41,819 nucleotides of DNA, taken from Flavobacterium xinjiangense. Its GTDB lineage: Bacteria; Bacteroidota; Bacteroidia; Flavobacteriales; Flavobacteriaceae. Numbering within the stretch: the stretch's first letter is position 1; each line of letters opens with the position of its first letter. The translations under genes were made by a program, and so were the position numbers. The notes under the pieces were generated by a model, which was not told where the DNA came from, searched no databases, and saw only the letters and a list, made by a program, of their open reading frames with translations. Of this stretch, positions 7,175 through 14,434 are shown one piece after another. The stretch lies in contig NZ_FRCL01000021.1 in NCBI RefSeq assembly GCF_900142885.1, positions 1 to 41,819 on the forward strand. Direction: 5' to 3'.

Positions 7175-8608
7175 TTATTTTTGAGATGGAAATAGTTTTT
7201 TTACTAGTTTTTGAAATGGTGCTAAAATAACATCCATGTTTATTAATCCGATATCATTTGTAGCTCGATAGGACAGAAGGACGGCTAATGGTGTTAAAAT
7301 AAAAGAAGACATCCATGCACCCATAAATGGAGACAAGCTATTTTCCTGAGAAATTCTTTTACCAAAAGTATTTATAAAATGAAAGGTGATGAATATCAAA
7401 ACTGCAAAAATGATAGGAAGTCCTAATCCGCCTTTTCTGATAATAGCTCCTAAAGGTGCTCCGATAAAAAACATTAAAAAGCAGGCAAATGCAATTACAA
7501 ACTTATCATAAAACGCCAATATGTGATTGTTTATGTTTTTTTGCTTCAGTCTGAATTCAGTATTACTGGCATCAATTGAATATTTTGTACTCGCTAGATT
7601 ACTGATAGCTATATCCAGTATTTTTATTTTTTTATCATTTGTGTATAAAGACAATATGTTATCAGGAAGCTTTTTATTTTTTTTAGCAGATTGTAACTTG
7701 TTATCTTTTGGAATTCCAATTCGTTGATTTATGTTTTCCGAGAACGAAATAACATCTGTCTTGAATGTTTTGTGAAGCGAATCCAGCGTGTAGTTTAATT
7801 CGCTAACATTCAACATCGTGTTGGTGTTAGCGATACTTTCATCATTAGTATCCGTTTTATTCAATTTTGATAAATCGATATTAATGATATACTTTTTGAA
7901 GGTGCTTTTTGCAAAAGGCATTTTGCTGCGATCTTCATATTTTTTTGGAGTAATATCTTCATAATAGTACCCATTATTCAATACCAATTGTAGAATACTG
8001 GACTTTTCATTGCTAATCAATAGGCCGTCTTTGGCTTTAATCACCGTTTTGCTACCATCGCCAAAATTAGATTTTTTATGAATAGTAATTCCGGTAAGCG
8101 TGTTACCATTCTCACCGGATTTTTTATTGACTTTAATATTATAAAAGCCAACATCGCTAAATTGGCCTTCTGTTATTGCAAGAGCAGGTTTAGCTTGTGC
8201 TATGTTTTTTCTGAAATTGATGAACTTATATTCAGCAAATGGAATTACATTATTAGAAAAGAAAAAAGCAATAATACTCAATAAGAGGATAAAAACAGTC
8301 AAGCTTTGCATCGCTCTTTTTAGCGAAACACCAGCAGATTTCATTGCTGCTAATTCATAATTCTCTGACAAATCTCCAAAAGTCATTATAGATGCCAATA
8401 AAACAGACAACGGTAATACTAACGGAATAATCCTTGGCATCGAAAAAGCTAAAAACTTGATAATCATTGGAAAATCCAAATCTTTACCAGCCAATTCAGA
8501 TATAAACAGCCAAATGGTTTGAAGTATGAATATGAAAAAAAGGATTACAAATACAGTAGTAAATGTAGTCAGAAATGTTTTTAATAAGTATTTGTCAAGA
8601 ATTTTCAC
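7175..8608 (-). CDS. LptF/LptG family permease (YjgP/YjgQ)
   Basis: Inner-membrane permease subunit of the lipopolysaccharide transport ABC complex (LptB2FG), which extracts LPS from the inner membrane. Its 477 residues show three N-terminal membrane segments (about 12-38, 50-80, 98-120), a long periplasmic beta-jellyroll region (about 125-360) and three C-terminal membrane segments (about 368-460). Family motifs are visible: the N-terminus MKILDKYLLKTFLTTF, and 'APLGAIIRKGGLGLPIIFAV' in the C-terminal half. The periplasmic domain is longer than in E. coli and Lys/Asn-rich, as is common in Bacteroidota. It lies 7 bases after lolA, so outer-membrane lipoprotein and LPS transport genes are adjacent. 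Whether it is the F or G partner cannot be decided from the window. Confidence 0.88.
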   Translation of the reverse strand: MKILDKYLLKTFLTTFTTVFVILFFIFILQTIWLFISELAGKDLDFPMIIKFLAFSMPRIIPLVLPLSVLLASIMTFGDLSENYELAAMKSAGVSLKRAMQSLTVFILLLSIIAFFFSNNVIPFAEYKFINFRKNIAQAKPALAITEGQFSDVGFYNIKVNKKSGENGNTLTGITIHKKSNFGDGSKTVIKAKDGLLISNEKSSILQLVLNNGYYYEDITPKKYEDRSKMPFAKSTFKKYIINIDLSKLNKTDTNDESIANTNTMLNVSELNYTLDSLHKTFKTDVISFSENINQRIGIPKDNKLQSAKKNKKLPDNILSLYTNDKKIKILDIAISNLASTKYSIDASNTEFRLKQKNINNHILAFYDKFVIAFACFLMFFIGAPLGAIIRKGGLGLPIIFAVLIFITFHFINTFGKRISQENSLSPFMGAWMSSFILTPLAVLLSYRATNDIGLINMDVILAPFQKLVKKLFPSQK

Positions 8609-8615
8609 CTAAGAA

Positions 8616-9260
8616 TTAATCTAATTTATTGATGTAGTAATTTGGATATTTGCTTTGGGTAAAGGTAAATTGATTTTTTGACAATGGTTGGTTCGTTTTA
8701 AAAGAATTAACCGTTAAAGTGGTTTTAGTACCTTTTTTACCCGTTTCAATCAAATTATAGATGTGTTTTGTTTGTACATCAATACCTAATAATACTTCTT
8801 TTCGTTGGTCTTTACCGCTAGTAGGAATAAGTTTGATGTATTGAATTTTTCTACCTTTTATATCTTGTAAAATATCCATAGAATATCTGTACCCAGTGTT
8901 GAAAAAAGTAAGCATTTTTGAAGGTGTGATTGCATTATCATCTTTTTCATTTACCTTAGAAATGGTGATTTCTTCGTCTTCCGGTACAATTGTATAAGTT
9001 TTATTTCCGTCAAAAATTTTAGTAATGCCCATAAAATTCAATACATATTGATTGCCCTTCATGGTTACATTTCCTTTACTGTCTTGATTGATATTTTCTT
9101 TAGCATTGTTTAAAGAATATTTAAAATCAATTATTATTGAGTCGTAGCTTTTAACTTTAGCAGTAACCTGATCTAAAAGGTCTTTCGCTTTTTTATCTTG
9201 AGCTTGGGCCAAAAAGGTGAAAAAGAGTAGGGCTGTGATTAATACGTACTTTTTAGTCAT
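8616..9260 (-). CDS. lolA: Outer-membrane lipoprotein carrier protein LolA-like
   Basis: Periplasmic chaperone that carries lipoproteins from the inner-membrane LolCDE complex to the outer membrane. I chose the ATG at 9260, which gives MTKKYVLITALLFFTFLAQA as a signal peptide followed by QDKKAKDLLDQV. The in-frame ATGs at 9344 and 9326 would overlap the end of ftsK, and the one at 9305 would add a polar extension before the signal sequence. The mature part (about 195 residues) shows the LolA layout: an N-terminal amphipathic helix (AKDLLDQVTAKVKSYDSIII), then a beta-sheet half-barrel with 'KGNVTMKGNQYVLNF' and 'DGNKTYTIVPEDEEITI'. It sits between ftsK and lptF/G in the same operon. Confidence 0.87.
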   Translation of the reverse strand: MTKKYVLITALLFFTFLAQAQDKKAKDLLDQVTAKVKSYDSIIIDFKYSLNNAKENINQDSKGNVTMKGNQYVLNFMGITKIFDGNKTYTIVPEDEEITISKVNEKDDNAITPSKMLTFFNTGYRYSMDILQDIKGRKIQYIKLIPTSGKDQRKEVLLGIDVQTKHIYNLIETGKKGTKTTLTVNSFKTNQPLSKNQFTFTQSKYPNYYINKLD

Positions 9261-9309
9261 GTTTTTTATATTGTTGTTTTTGAATTCTGAATTCTTTGAT
9301 TTCATGGTA

Positions 9310-11757
9310 TTAATTGTTTTGTTCATTGTTGAAAAATTGATCAAGAGAACTCATGTCTAGGATATTTACACTACGTGCTTTACTTCCTTCAAAAGGGCCT
9401 ACGATTCCTGCAGCTTCGAGTTGATCGATCAATCTGCCTGCTCTGTTGTAGCCTAATTTTAGTTTTCTTTGTAACAATGAAGCCGATCCCTGTTGTGCAT
9501 TTACAATTATTTCAGCGGCTTCTCTAAACAAAGTATCTCTGTCGGAGATATCCATATCAAGATTAATGCCACTTTCCTCCCCAACAAATTCCGGAAGTAA
9601 ATAAGCGGTTGCGTATGCTTTTTGAGATCCAATGAATTCCGTGATTTTTTCAACTTCGGGCGTGTCTATAAAAGCACATTGTACACGCACCACATCATTC
9701 CCGTTTGTGTAAAGCATATCACCACGTCCTATTAATTGATCCGCGCCTTGAGTGTCAAGAATAGTTCTTGAATCAATTTTTGACGTAACTCTAAAGGCAA
9801 TTCTGGCTGGGAAATTGGCTTTTATCAAACCTGTAATTACGTTTACAGAAGGTCTCTGTGTGGCAATAATTAAGTGAATTCCAATGGCACGTGCTAATTG
9901 TGCTAAACGGGCAATAGGAACTTCTACTTCTTTTCCAGCAGTCATTATTAAATCGGCAAACTCATCTACCACAAGAACGATATAGGGTAAAAAACGATGT
10001 CCGTTTTCAGGATTTAATTTTCTAGCCTTAAATTTATCATTGTATTCTTTGATGTTACGCACCATTGCATCTTTCAATAAAGAATAACGATTATCCATTT
10101 CTACACAAAGGGAATTCAACGTATTGACTACTTTTGCGTTATCAGTGATAATAGCGTCATCCATATCTGGAAGTTTGGCTAAATAATGTCTTTCAATTTT
10201 ATTAAAAAGCGTCAGTTCTACTTTTTTAGGGTCAACCAAAACAAATTTAACTTCGGCAGGATGTTTTTTGTATAATAGGGAAGTCAGAACGGCATTCAAA
10301 CCAACTGATTTTCCTTGTCCAGTTGCTCCCGCCATTAGTAAGTGAGGCATTTTGGCTAGATCGACAACAAAAGTTTCGTTCGAAATTGTTTTTCCAAGAG
10401 CGATTGGTAATTCCATTTCGGCTTCTTGAAATTTGGCTGAGCCAATAACACTTTTCATAGAAACCATCGTTGGGTTCTTATTAGGAACCTCAATACCTAT
10501 CGTTCCTTTTCCTGGAATAGGAGCGATGATACGAATTCCTAATGCCGAAAGAGACAATGCAATATCATCTTCTAAACTTTTGATTTTTGAAATACGAATT
10601 CCCGCTTCCGGTACAATTTCATATAAAGTAACCGATGGACCAACGGTCGCTTTTATTTGAGCGATTTCAATTTTATAATTGCGAAGCGTATCTACAATTC
10701 GGTTTTTGTTTTCTTCTAATTCTTCTTGATTTATGGTAATTCCTCCAGTTGAATATTCTTTTAATAAATCAATTGTAGGGAATTTATAATTGGATAAATC
10801 CAAAGTTGGATCAAATAATCCAAAATCAGCAACCAATCTTGAAGCTAAATTTTCTTCTATAATATCTTCTTCAGGTGCTGTTTCGATTACAAATTCCTCT
10901 TTGTGAGTTGCAATAACTTCAGGGAACGGCGGTGGCGTAACCATCATAGTTAATGGTTTTGCAACAGGATCCAAATTGATTTCCGAAGAATTACTTATGG
11001 TTGGTTTTAATGCTTCTTTGTTAATTTCGAATTGAGAACCATTTGTTTTTAAATGTATTTCATCTAGTTCCTCTTCAGCAACTGCAAATTCTTCTAAATT
11101 GTAAGCGTTTTTGCCATTCGAGATCGAATTAGTAGCTAATTCAGCTCTGATTTCTTTTTTAGTAGAATCAAAAAAGGATTGGATATTTTCAGGAGAAATT
11201 TTCAGTTTAAAAATTACGTAAATAATTAATCCAAAAAATAAAATTAACAGAGTCCCTGTCTTTCCGATGTAATCCTGTGAAAAGGAATTTAATTCATATC
11301 CAATAGTACCGCCTAACTCCGGAACTGAAGTTGCAAAAAATCCAAATAAAACAGACAGGATAATAATTACAAACAAATCCCAGAACCAAATGTTTTTTAA
11401 CTTTTTTAAAGGCAATCCAAGAACCATATATATTCCAGTCAGAAAAAACAAACGGACGAATATAAATGCAGCGAGACCAAAGCCTTTGTATACAATTAAA
11501 TCAGCTAAAAAAGCACCGAATTTCCCCAACCAATTACGAACAATTTCAGATCTGTCATTCAATTCAACAACTGCGCTTTGATCTTGTTGTCCATAAATAT
11601 AAAAGGAAACAAATGCGAGTAATAAAGCAATTGAAAACAATACCAAAAGACAACCCAAAACGATTTTGTGTTGTTTGGTTAATATCAAAGGATTATTTAC
11701 CCCCGTTTTAGAAATGTTTTTTTTATCTAAAGGTTCTTTTTTTGTTGTTTTTGCCAT
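9310..11757 (-). CDS. ftsK: DNA translocase FtsK/SpoIIIE
   Basis: Septum-anchored DNA pump that clears chromosome from the division site and activates dimer resolution. The 815-residue protein has four hydrophobic segments at about 27-50, 80-110, 120-145 and 165-185. A short linker (about 190-330) follows, much shorter than in E. coli. The RecA-like motor (about 345-745) has Walker A 'GATGQGKSVGLN' near residue 475 and Walker B 'YIVLVVDEFADLI' near 580. The C-terminal gamma winged helix (about 750-815) carries 'GSASLLQRKLKLGYNRAGR' and 'LIDQLEAAGIVGPFEG', the part that reads the orienting KOPS sequences. It follows dgkA by 17 bases and is one of the strongest assignments in the window. Confidence 0.96.
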   Translation of the reverse strand: MAKTTKKEPLDKKNISKTGVNNPLILTKQHKIVLGCLLVLFSIALLLAFVSFYIYGQQDQSAVVELNDRSEIVRNWLGKFGAFLADLIVYKGFGLAAFIFVRLFFLTGIYMVLGLPLKKLKNIWFWDLFVIIILSVLFGFFATSVPELGGTIGYELNSFSQDYIGKTGTLLILFFGLIIYVIFKLKISPENIQSFFDSTKKEIRAELATNSISNGKNAYNLEEFAVAEEELDEIHLKTNGSQFEINKEALKPTISNSSEINLDPVAKPLTMMVTPPPFPEVIATHKEEFVIETAPEEDIIEENLASRLVADFGLFDPTLDLSNYKFPTIDLLKEYSTGGITINQEELEENKNRIVDTLRNYKIEIAQIKATVGPSVTLYEIVPEAGIRISKIKSLEDDIALSLSALGIRIIAPIPGKGTIGIEVPNKNPTMVSMKSVIGSAKFQEAEMELPIALGKTISNETFVVDLAKMPHLLMAGATGQGKSVGLNAVLTSLLYKKHPAEVKFVLVDPKKVELTLFNKIERHYLAKLPDMDDAIITDNAKVVNTLNSLCVEMDNRYSLLKDAMVRNIKEYNDKFKARKLNPENGHRFLPYIVLVVDEFADLIMTAGKEVEVPIARLAQLARAIGIHLIIATQRPSVNVITGLIKANFPARIAFRVTSKIDSRTILDTQGADQLIGRGDMLYTNGNDVVRVQCAFIDTPEVEKITEFIGSQKAYATAYLLPEFVGEESGINLDMDISDRDTLFREAAEIIVNAQQGSASLLQRKLKLGYNRAGRLIDQLEAAGIVGPFEGSKARSVNILDMSSLDQFFNNEQNN

Positions 11758-11774
11758 TCTTGTTTTTTTGATAC

Positions 11775-12149
11775 CTAGAAGAATAGTGGTATATATATAA
11801 TTAAACCGATTGCGATTGCCGTCATCGCAGCAAAAAATACTGCTCCTGCAGCAATATCTTTAATGAAACCAATTCTTTCGTGGTAATTTGGATGAATGAA
11901 ATCTGCCATTTTTTCTACAGCAGTATTTAATCCTTCAATACTCATTACTAAACCGATTGCAAAAGTTTGAAAAAGCCATTCCGTTTTAGAAATACCAAAA
12001 TAAAAGCCAGCAATAGCCATCAATATTCCTAAGGAAAATTGCACCATTACGCTGTGTTCTGTGGTGATTAATTTTACTGCTCCTTTAAAAGCATAAGTGA
12101 CACTTTTTAATCTTCCGCTAAAGAAAGTATTATCTTTTTGAAATTCCAT
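11775..12149 (-). CDS. dgkA: Diacylglycerol kinase family protein
   Basis: Small integral-membrane lipid kinase, 124 residues, with three membrane helices (about 35-53, 58-75 and 96-122). The family signature is clear: E-G-L-N-T-A-V-E-K-M-A-D-F at about 72-84 and I-K-D-I-A-A-G-A-V at about 95-103, which hold the ATP/metal-binding Glu, Asn and Asp. Members phosphorylate diacylglycerol or undecaprenol to recycle membrane lipids for envelope synthesis. The exact lipid substrate cannot be read from the sequence, and undecaprenol is plausible. It lies 9 bases after tpx and 17 bases before ftsK, consistent with one transcript. Confidence 0.9.
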   Translation of the reverse strand: MEFQKDNTFFSGRLKSVTYAFKGAVKLITTEHSVMVQFSLGILMAIAGFYFGISKTEWLFQTFAIGLVMSIEGLNTAVEKMADFIHPNYHERIGFIKDIAAGAVFFAAMTAIAIGLIIYIPLFF

Positions 12150-12158
12150 CCGTAAGTA

Positions 12159-12656
12159 TTAAAGTACCGCTAAAGCAGCTTCGTAATTTGGCTCATCTGC
12201 AATTTCAGTAACTTGCTCCGTATGGGTAATTATTCCGTTTTCATCAACAACAATTATTGCTCTTGAATGCAATCCTGCCAAAGGTCCGTCAGTGATTTCC
12301 AGCCCATTTGCTTTACCAAAACTACCTTCTGGAAAATCAGATAAATTAACTACATTATCAAGTCCTTCAGCACCACAAAAACGTTTTTGGGCAAAAGGTA
12401 AATCTCTGGAAATACATAATACATTTGTATTTTTTAGATTGCTGGCACTTTCGTTAAATTTTCTAACAGAAGCTGCGCAAGTTCCTGTATCGACGCTTGG
12501 GAAAATATTAAGGACTAATTTTTTACCGGCAAAGTCGCCTAAGGTTGCAACTGAAAGATCAGTTTTAATTAATTTAAAATCAGATAGTTTTGTACCAACT
12601 TGTGGCAATTCTCCTGTTGTATGTATTGGATTTCCGCCTAATGTTATTGAAGCCAT
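12159..12656 (-). CDS. tpx: Thiol peroxidase Tpx
   Basis: Atypical two-cysteine peroxiredoxin that reduces hydrogen peroxide and lipid peroxides at the expense of thioredoxin. The 165-residue length is standard. The peroxidatic Cys60 lies in 'PSVDTGTCAASVRKFNE' and the resolving Cys94 in 'KRFCGAEGLDN', matching the Cys61/Cys95 pair of E. coli Tpx. The N-terminus MASITLGGNPIHTTGELPQV is the usual family start. It is the first gene of the tpx-dgkA-ftsK-lolA-lptF/G-ribB run. A second peroxiredoxin operon (ahpC) lies 1 kb upstream on the same strand. Confidence 0.95.
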   Translation of the reverse strand: MASITLGGNPIHTTGELPQVGTKLSDFKLIKTDLSVATLGDFAGKKLVLNIFPSVDTGTCAASVRKFNESASNLKNTNVLCISRDLPFAQKRFCGAEGLDNVVNLSDFPEGSFGKANGLEITDGPLAGLHSRAIIVVDENGIITHTEQVTEIADEPNYEAALAVL

Positions 12657-12679
12657 AATAGATGTTTTTTAATGAGGTT

Positions 12680-12724
12680 CAAAAGTATGAAAATTATTTA
12701 AGATTTGGTCCCGAAAATTCGGGA
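12680..12724 (-). promoter_or_regulatory. Probable tpx promoter with an upstream palindrome
   Basis: The minus strand reads TACTTTTG (12687-12680), a match to the -7 box TAnnTTTG, 24 bases before the tpx start. The same octamer lies before ahpC. A 7-bp inverted repeat, TCCCGAA-AA-TTCGGGA (12709-12724), sits about 22 bases further upstream where the -33 element would be. It could be an operator or the end of an intergenic repeat. No TTG is present at the usual distance. Confidence 0.4.
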
Positions 12725-12783
12725 TAAAGTTTGTCGTTTTAGTACAAAAAACGAAAATAGCCGAATGTCTTTTTTATTTATGT

Positions 12784-12818
12784 CGCATAAAAAAACGTAG
12801 CCATTACGGACTACGTTT
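12784..12818 (-). terminator. Terminator of the ahpC-thioredoxin-DUF6952 operon
   Basis: An 8-bp stem AAACGTAG (12793-12800) pairs with CTACGTTT (12811-12818) around a 10-base loop that can pair partly. On the minus strand it is followed directly by seven T. It lies 57 bases beyond the stop of the DUF6952-like gene. Confidence 0.75.
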
Positions 12819-12874
12819 CCTTAATTTTATTTTAGATACGAATAATTCCATTTCTAAATTTTTTATGTCCAAAA

Positions 12875-13132
12875 CTATTTGTCAATAGAGCCTAAAACTC
12901 GTTTCATGAAAGTATTCAAAGCTTCTTTTTTATCCGTTCCGTTTTTTACCAGTTTGTTAACTTCCAATGCGCCATACATATTAGAAATCAATTCACCTAT
13001 TACATCTAATTCCTCGTCTTTCAAGGAAGAAATTTCGGTCATTGCTTCCAGAACTTCGATCGCTTCTATCACATAATCTTGATCATTATCTTCTATAAAC
13101 TGTGTTAAATGCTTGATTACGGGTAATTTCAT
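12875..13132 (-). CDS. Small DUF6952-like protein of the peroxide operon
   Basis: An 85-residue, all-helical, acidic protein without Cys residues, membrane segments or a signal peptide. I chose the ATG at 13132 (MKLPVIKHLTQFIEDNDQDY). The longer in-frame ATG at 13159 would add nine residues encoded by the intergenic TTAGATTTTTAGA repeat, which argues against it. Proteins of this length and type, which I take to be DUF6952, occur in flavobacteria next to a thioredoxin and an AhpC-type peroxiredoxin, as here. Linkage suggests a role in peroxide reduction or its control, but no biochemical function is known to me. The helical pattern with 'VIEAIEVLEAMTEISSLKDEELDVIGEL' could support protein-protein contact. 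Confidence 0.75.
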   Translation of the reverse strand: MKLPVIKHLTQFIEDNDQDYVIEAIEVLEAMTEISSLKDEELDVIGELISNMYGALEVNKLVKNGTDKKEALNTFMKRVLGSIDK

Positions 13133-13143
13133 ATTAAGACTTC

Positions 13144-13246
13144 TTAGATTTTTAGACATTTTAGATTTTTAGACTTCTTAAATGTTTTAAAATTTTAGAT
13201 CAAAAGATTCGAGGAATCTGTTAAACTGAGAAATCTAAAAATCTAA
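13144..13246. repeat. TTAGATTTTTAGA direct and inverted repeats
   Basis: TTAGATTTTTAGAC occurs at 13144-13157 and 13161-13174. The reverse complement of its 13-base core, TCTAAAAATCTAA, occurs at 13234-13246. The 131-base spacer between thioredoxin and the DUF6952-like gene is thus largely made of one motif in two orientations. It could form a hairpin in the operon mRNA or be a dispersed intergenic repeat. Confidence 0.6.
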
Positions 13247-13264
13247 GTGAGTCTAGTAATCTAA

Positions 13265-13573
13265 TTAAACTATTTCGTTTACTAATTCAATTAAAACTTC
13301 TTGTTTGTTAGTTTGTGTTTCGTTCACTAATTTTCCGTTTACGAAAGTAGCAAAGGTTGGTAAATTACTCACATTAGCTAATTTTCTAGATTCTGGAGAA
13401 TTTTCTGCATCCACAAAAGCGAAAGTAATTGTTTCGTTTTCTGAAGCCAATTTTTTGAATTTTGGTTTCATAATACGACAGTTTCCACACCATGATGCCG
13501 AAAACTGAACTACAACTTTTTCGTCTTTTGCAATTAAGTCTGCTAATGTATCTTCGTTTAATTCGATTAACAT
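13265..13573 (-). CDS. Thioredoxin-family protein
   Basis: A 102-residue cytoplasmic thioredoxin fold protein with active site W-C-G-N-C (Cys29 and Cys32, in 'FSASWCGNCRIMKPKF') and a cis-proline at Pro72 in 'SNLPTFATF'. The canonical thioredoxin motif is WCGPC. Asn in place of Pro is expected to shift the redox potential and is common in specialised thioredoxins. It lies between ahpC and the DUF6952-like gene, and no ahpF-like reductase is present here. This makes it the likely dedicated electron donor of the AhpC peroxiredoxin. That pairing is inferred from the operon. Confidence 0.88.
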   Translation of the reverse strand: MLIELNEDTLADLIAKDEKVVVQFSASWCGNCRIMKPKFKKLASENETITFAFVDAENSPESRKLANVSNLPTFATFVNGKLVNETQTNKQEVLIELVNEIV

Positions 13574-13605
13574 AGTTTTATTTTTTAAAATTCAATAACA
13601 AAATC

Positions 13606-13639
13606 CAATGGCAATTTTAAAATATTGAAATTGCCATTG
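13606..13639 (-). promoter_or_regulatory. Hairpin between ahpC and thioredoxin
   Basis: A perfect 12-bp stem, CAATGGCAATTT (13606-13617) with AAATTGCCATTG (13628-13639), closes a 10-base loop in the 83-base spacer after ahpC. It lacks a strong T-run on the minus strand, so it more likely stabilises the upstream mRNA or weakens read-through than acts as a full terminator. This would allow more AhpC than thioredoxin. Confidence 0.45.
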
Positions 13640-13656
13640 CTATTGAAATTGTCTTA

Positions 13657-14295
13657 TTAGTTTAGCGTTAAGTATTCTGCAGTACTTTTTCTGTCAGCAC
13701 TCATCGCTTCTTTTCCAGCTTCCCAGTTTGCAGGACAAACTTCTCCTTTTTCCTGAATGTGTGTATAAGCATCAACCATACGTAAATACTCATTTACATT
13801 ACGACCTAAAGGCATATCGTTTACACTTTCGTGGAAAATTTTCCCTGTTTCGTCGATAAGGTAAGTAGCTCTGTATGTTACATTAGATCCTTCGATAATG
13901 ATAGAATCTGTTTCTTCGCTATAACCTGTTTCTTCAATATCAAGAATTCCTAAAATGTTAGATAAATTTCTGTTAGTGTCAGCAAGGATTGGATAAGTAA
14001 CTCCTTCGATTCCACCATTGTTTTTAGGAGTGTTTAACCATGCAAAATGTACTTCATTAGTATCGCATGACGCACCTATAACAATTGTGTTTCTTTTTTC
14101 GAATTCAGGTAAAGCTGCTTGAAAAGCATGCAATTCAGTTGGACAAACGAATGTAAAATCTTTAGGGTACCAAAACAAAAGTACTTTTTTGTTGTTTTTT
14201 GTAGCTTCTTCGAAAATGTTGATTTTTAAATTATCACCCATTTCTGAAATAGCATCAACTGCAATACTTGGGAATTTTTTTCCTACTAATGACAT
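13657..14295 (-). CDS. ahpC: Peroxiredoxin, AhpC/TSA family (typical 2-Cys)
   Basis: Peroxidase that reduces hydrogen peroxide and organic hydroperoxides. The peroxidatic Cys51 is in 'PKDFTFVCPTELHAF' and the resolving Cys187 in 'KGEVCPANWEAG', the two-motif signature of typical 2-Cys peroxiredoxins. At 212 residues it is slightly longer than E. coli AhpC. The C-terminal YLTLN tail follows the resolving Cys, the region which in sensitive enzymes controls over-oxidation. A third Cys (77) lies in 'IGASCDTNEVHFAW'. It is the first gene of the operon with thioredoxin and the DUF6952-like gene. No AhpF is nearby, so reduction by thioredoxin is likely. Confidence 0.94.
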   Translation of the reverse strand: MSLVGKKFPSIAVDAISEMGDNLKINIFEEATKNNKKVLLFWYPKDFTFVCPTELHAFQAALPEFEKRNTIVIGASCDTNEVHFAWLNTPKNNGGIEGVTYPILADTNRNLSNILGILDIEETGYSEETDSIIIEGSNVTYRATYLIDETGKIFHESVNDMPLGRNVNEYLRMVDAYTHIQEKGEVCPANWEAGKEAMSADRKSTAEYLTLN

Positions 14296-14329
14296 ATTTA
14301 TTATTTTAAGTTATTTTTTTTTGATGGTG

Positions 14330-14337
14330 CAAAAGTA
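14330..14337 (-). promoter_or_regulatory. Probable -7 box of ahpC
   Basis: The minus strand reads TACTTTTG, matching TAnnTTTG, 34 bases before the ahpC start. It is identical to the box before tpx, also a peroxide gene. No TTG is seen at the normal upstream spacing, which could mean that an activator is needed. Confidence 0.4.
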
Positions 14338-14434
14338 ACTTAAACAATAGGTTTGTTGTAATCAGTTTTGATTATAAATGTTTATTTATAAATAAATTTT
14401 TCTTATCGAATGTGTCTATGATTCTGATATTTAA

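Noticed and set aside
9261..9344. Longer start of LolA
   Set aside because: The 9344 and 9326 starts overlap ftsK, and every upstream start adds a polar extension before the signal peptide that begins at 9260.
14381..14396. 16-base palindrome TTTATTTATAAATAAA before ahpC
   Set aside because: It consists only of A and T in a very AT-rich spacer and is likely by chance.
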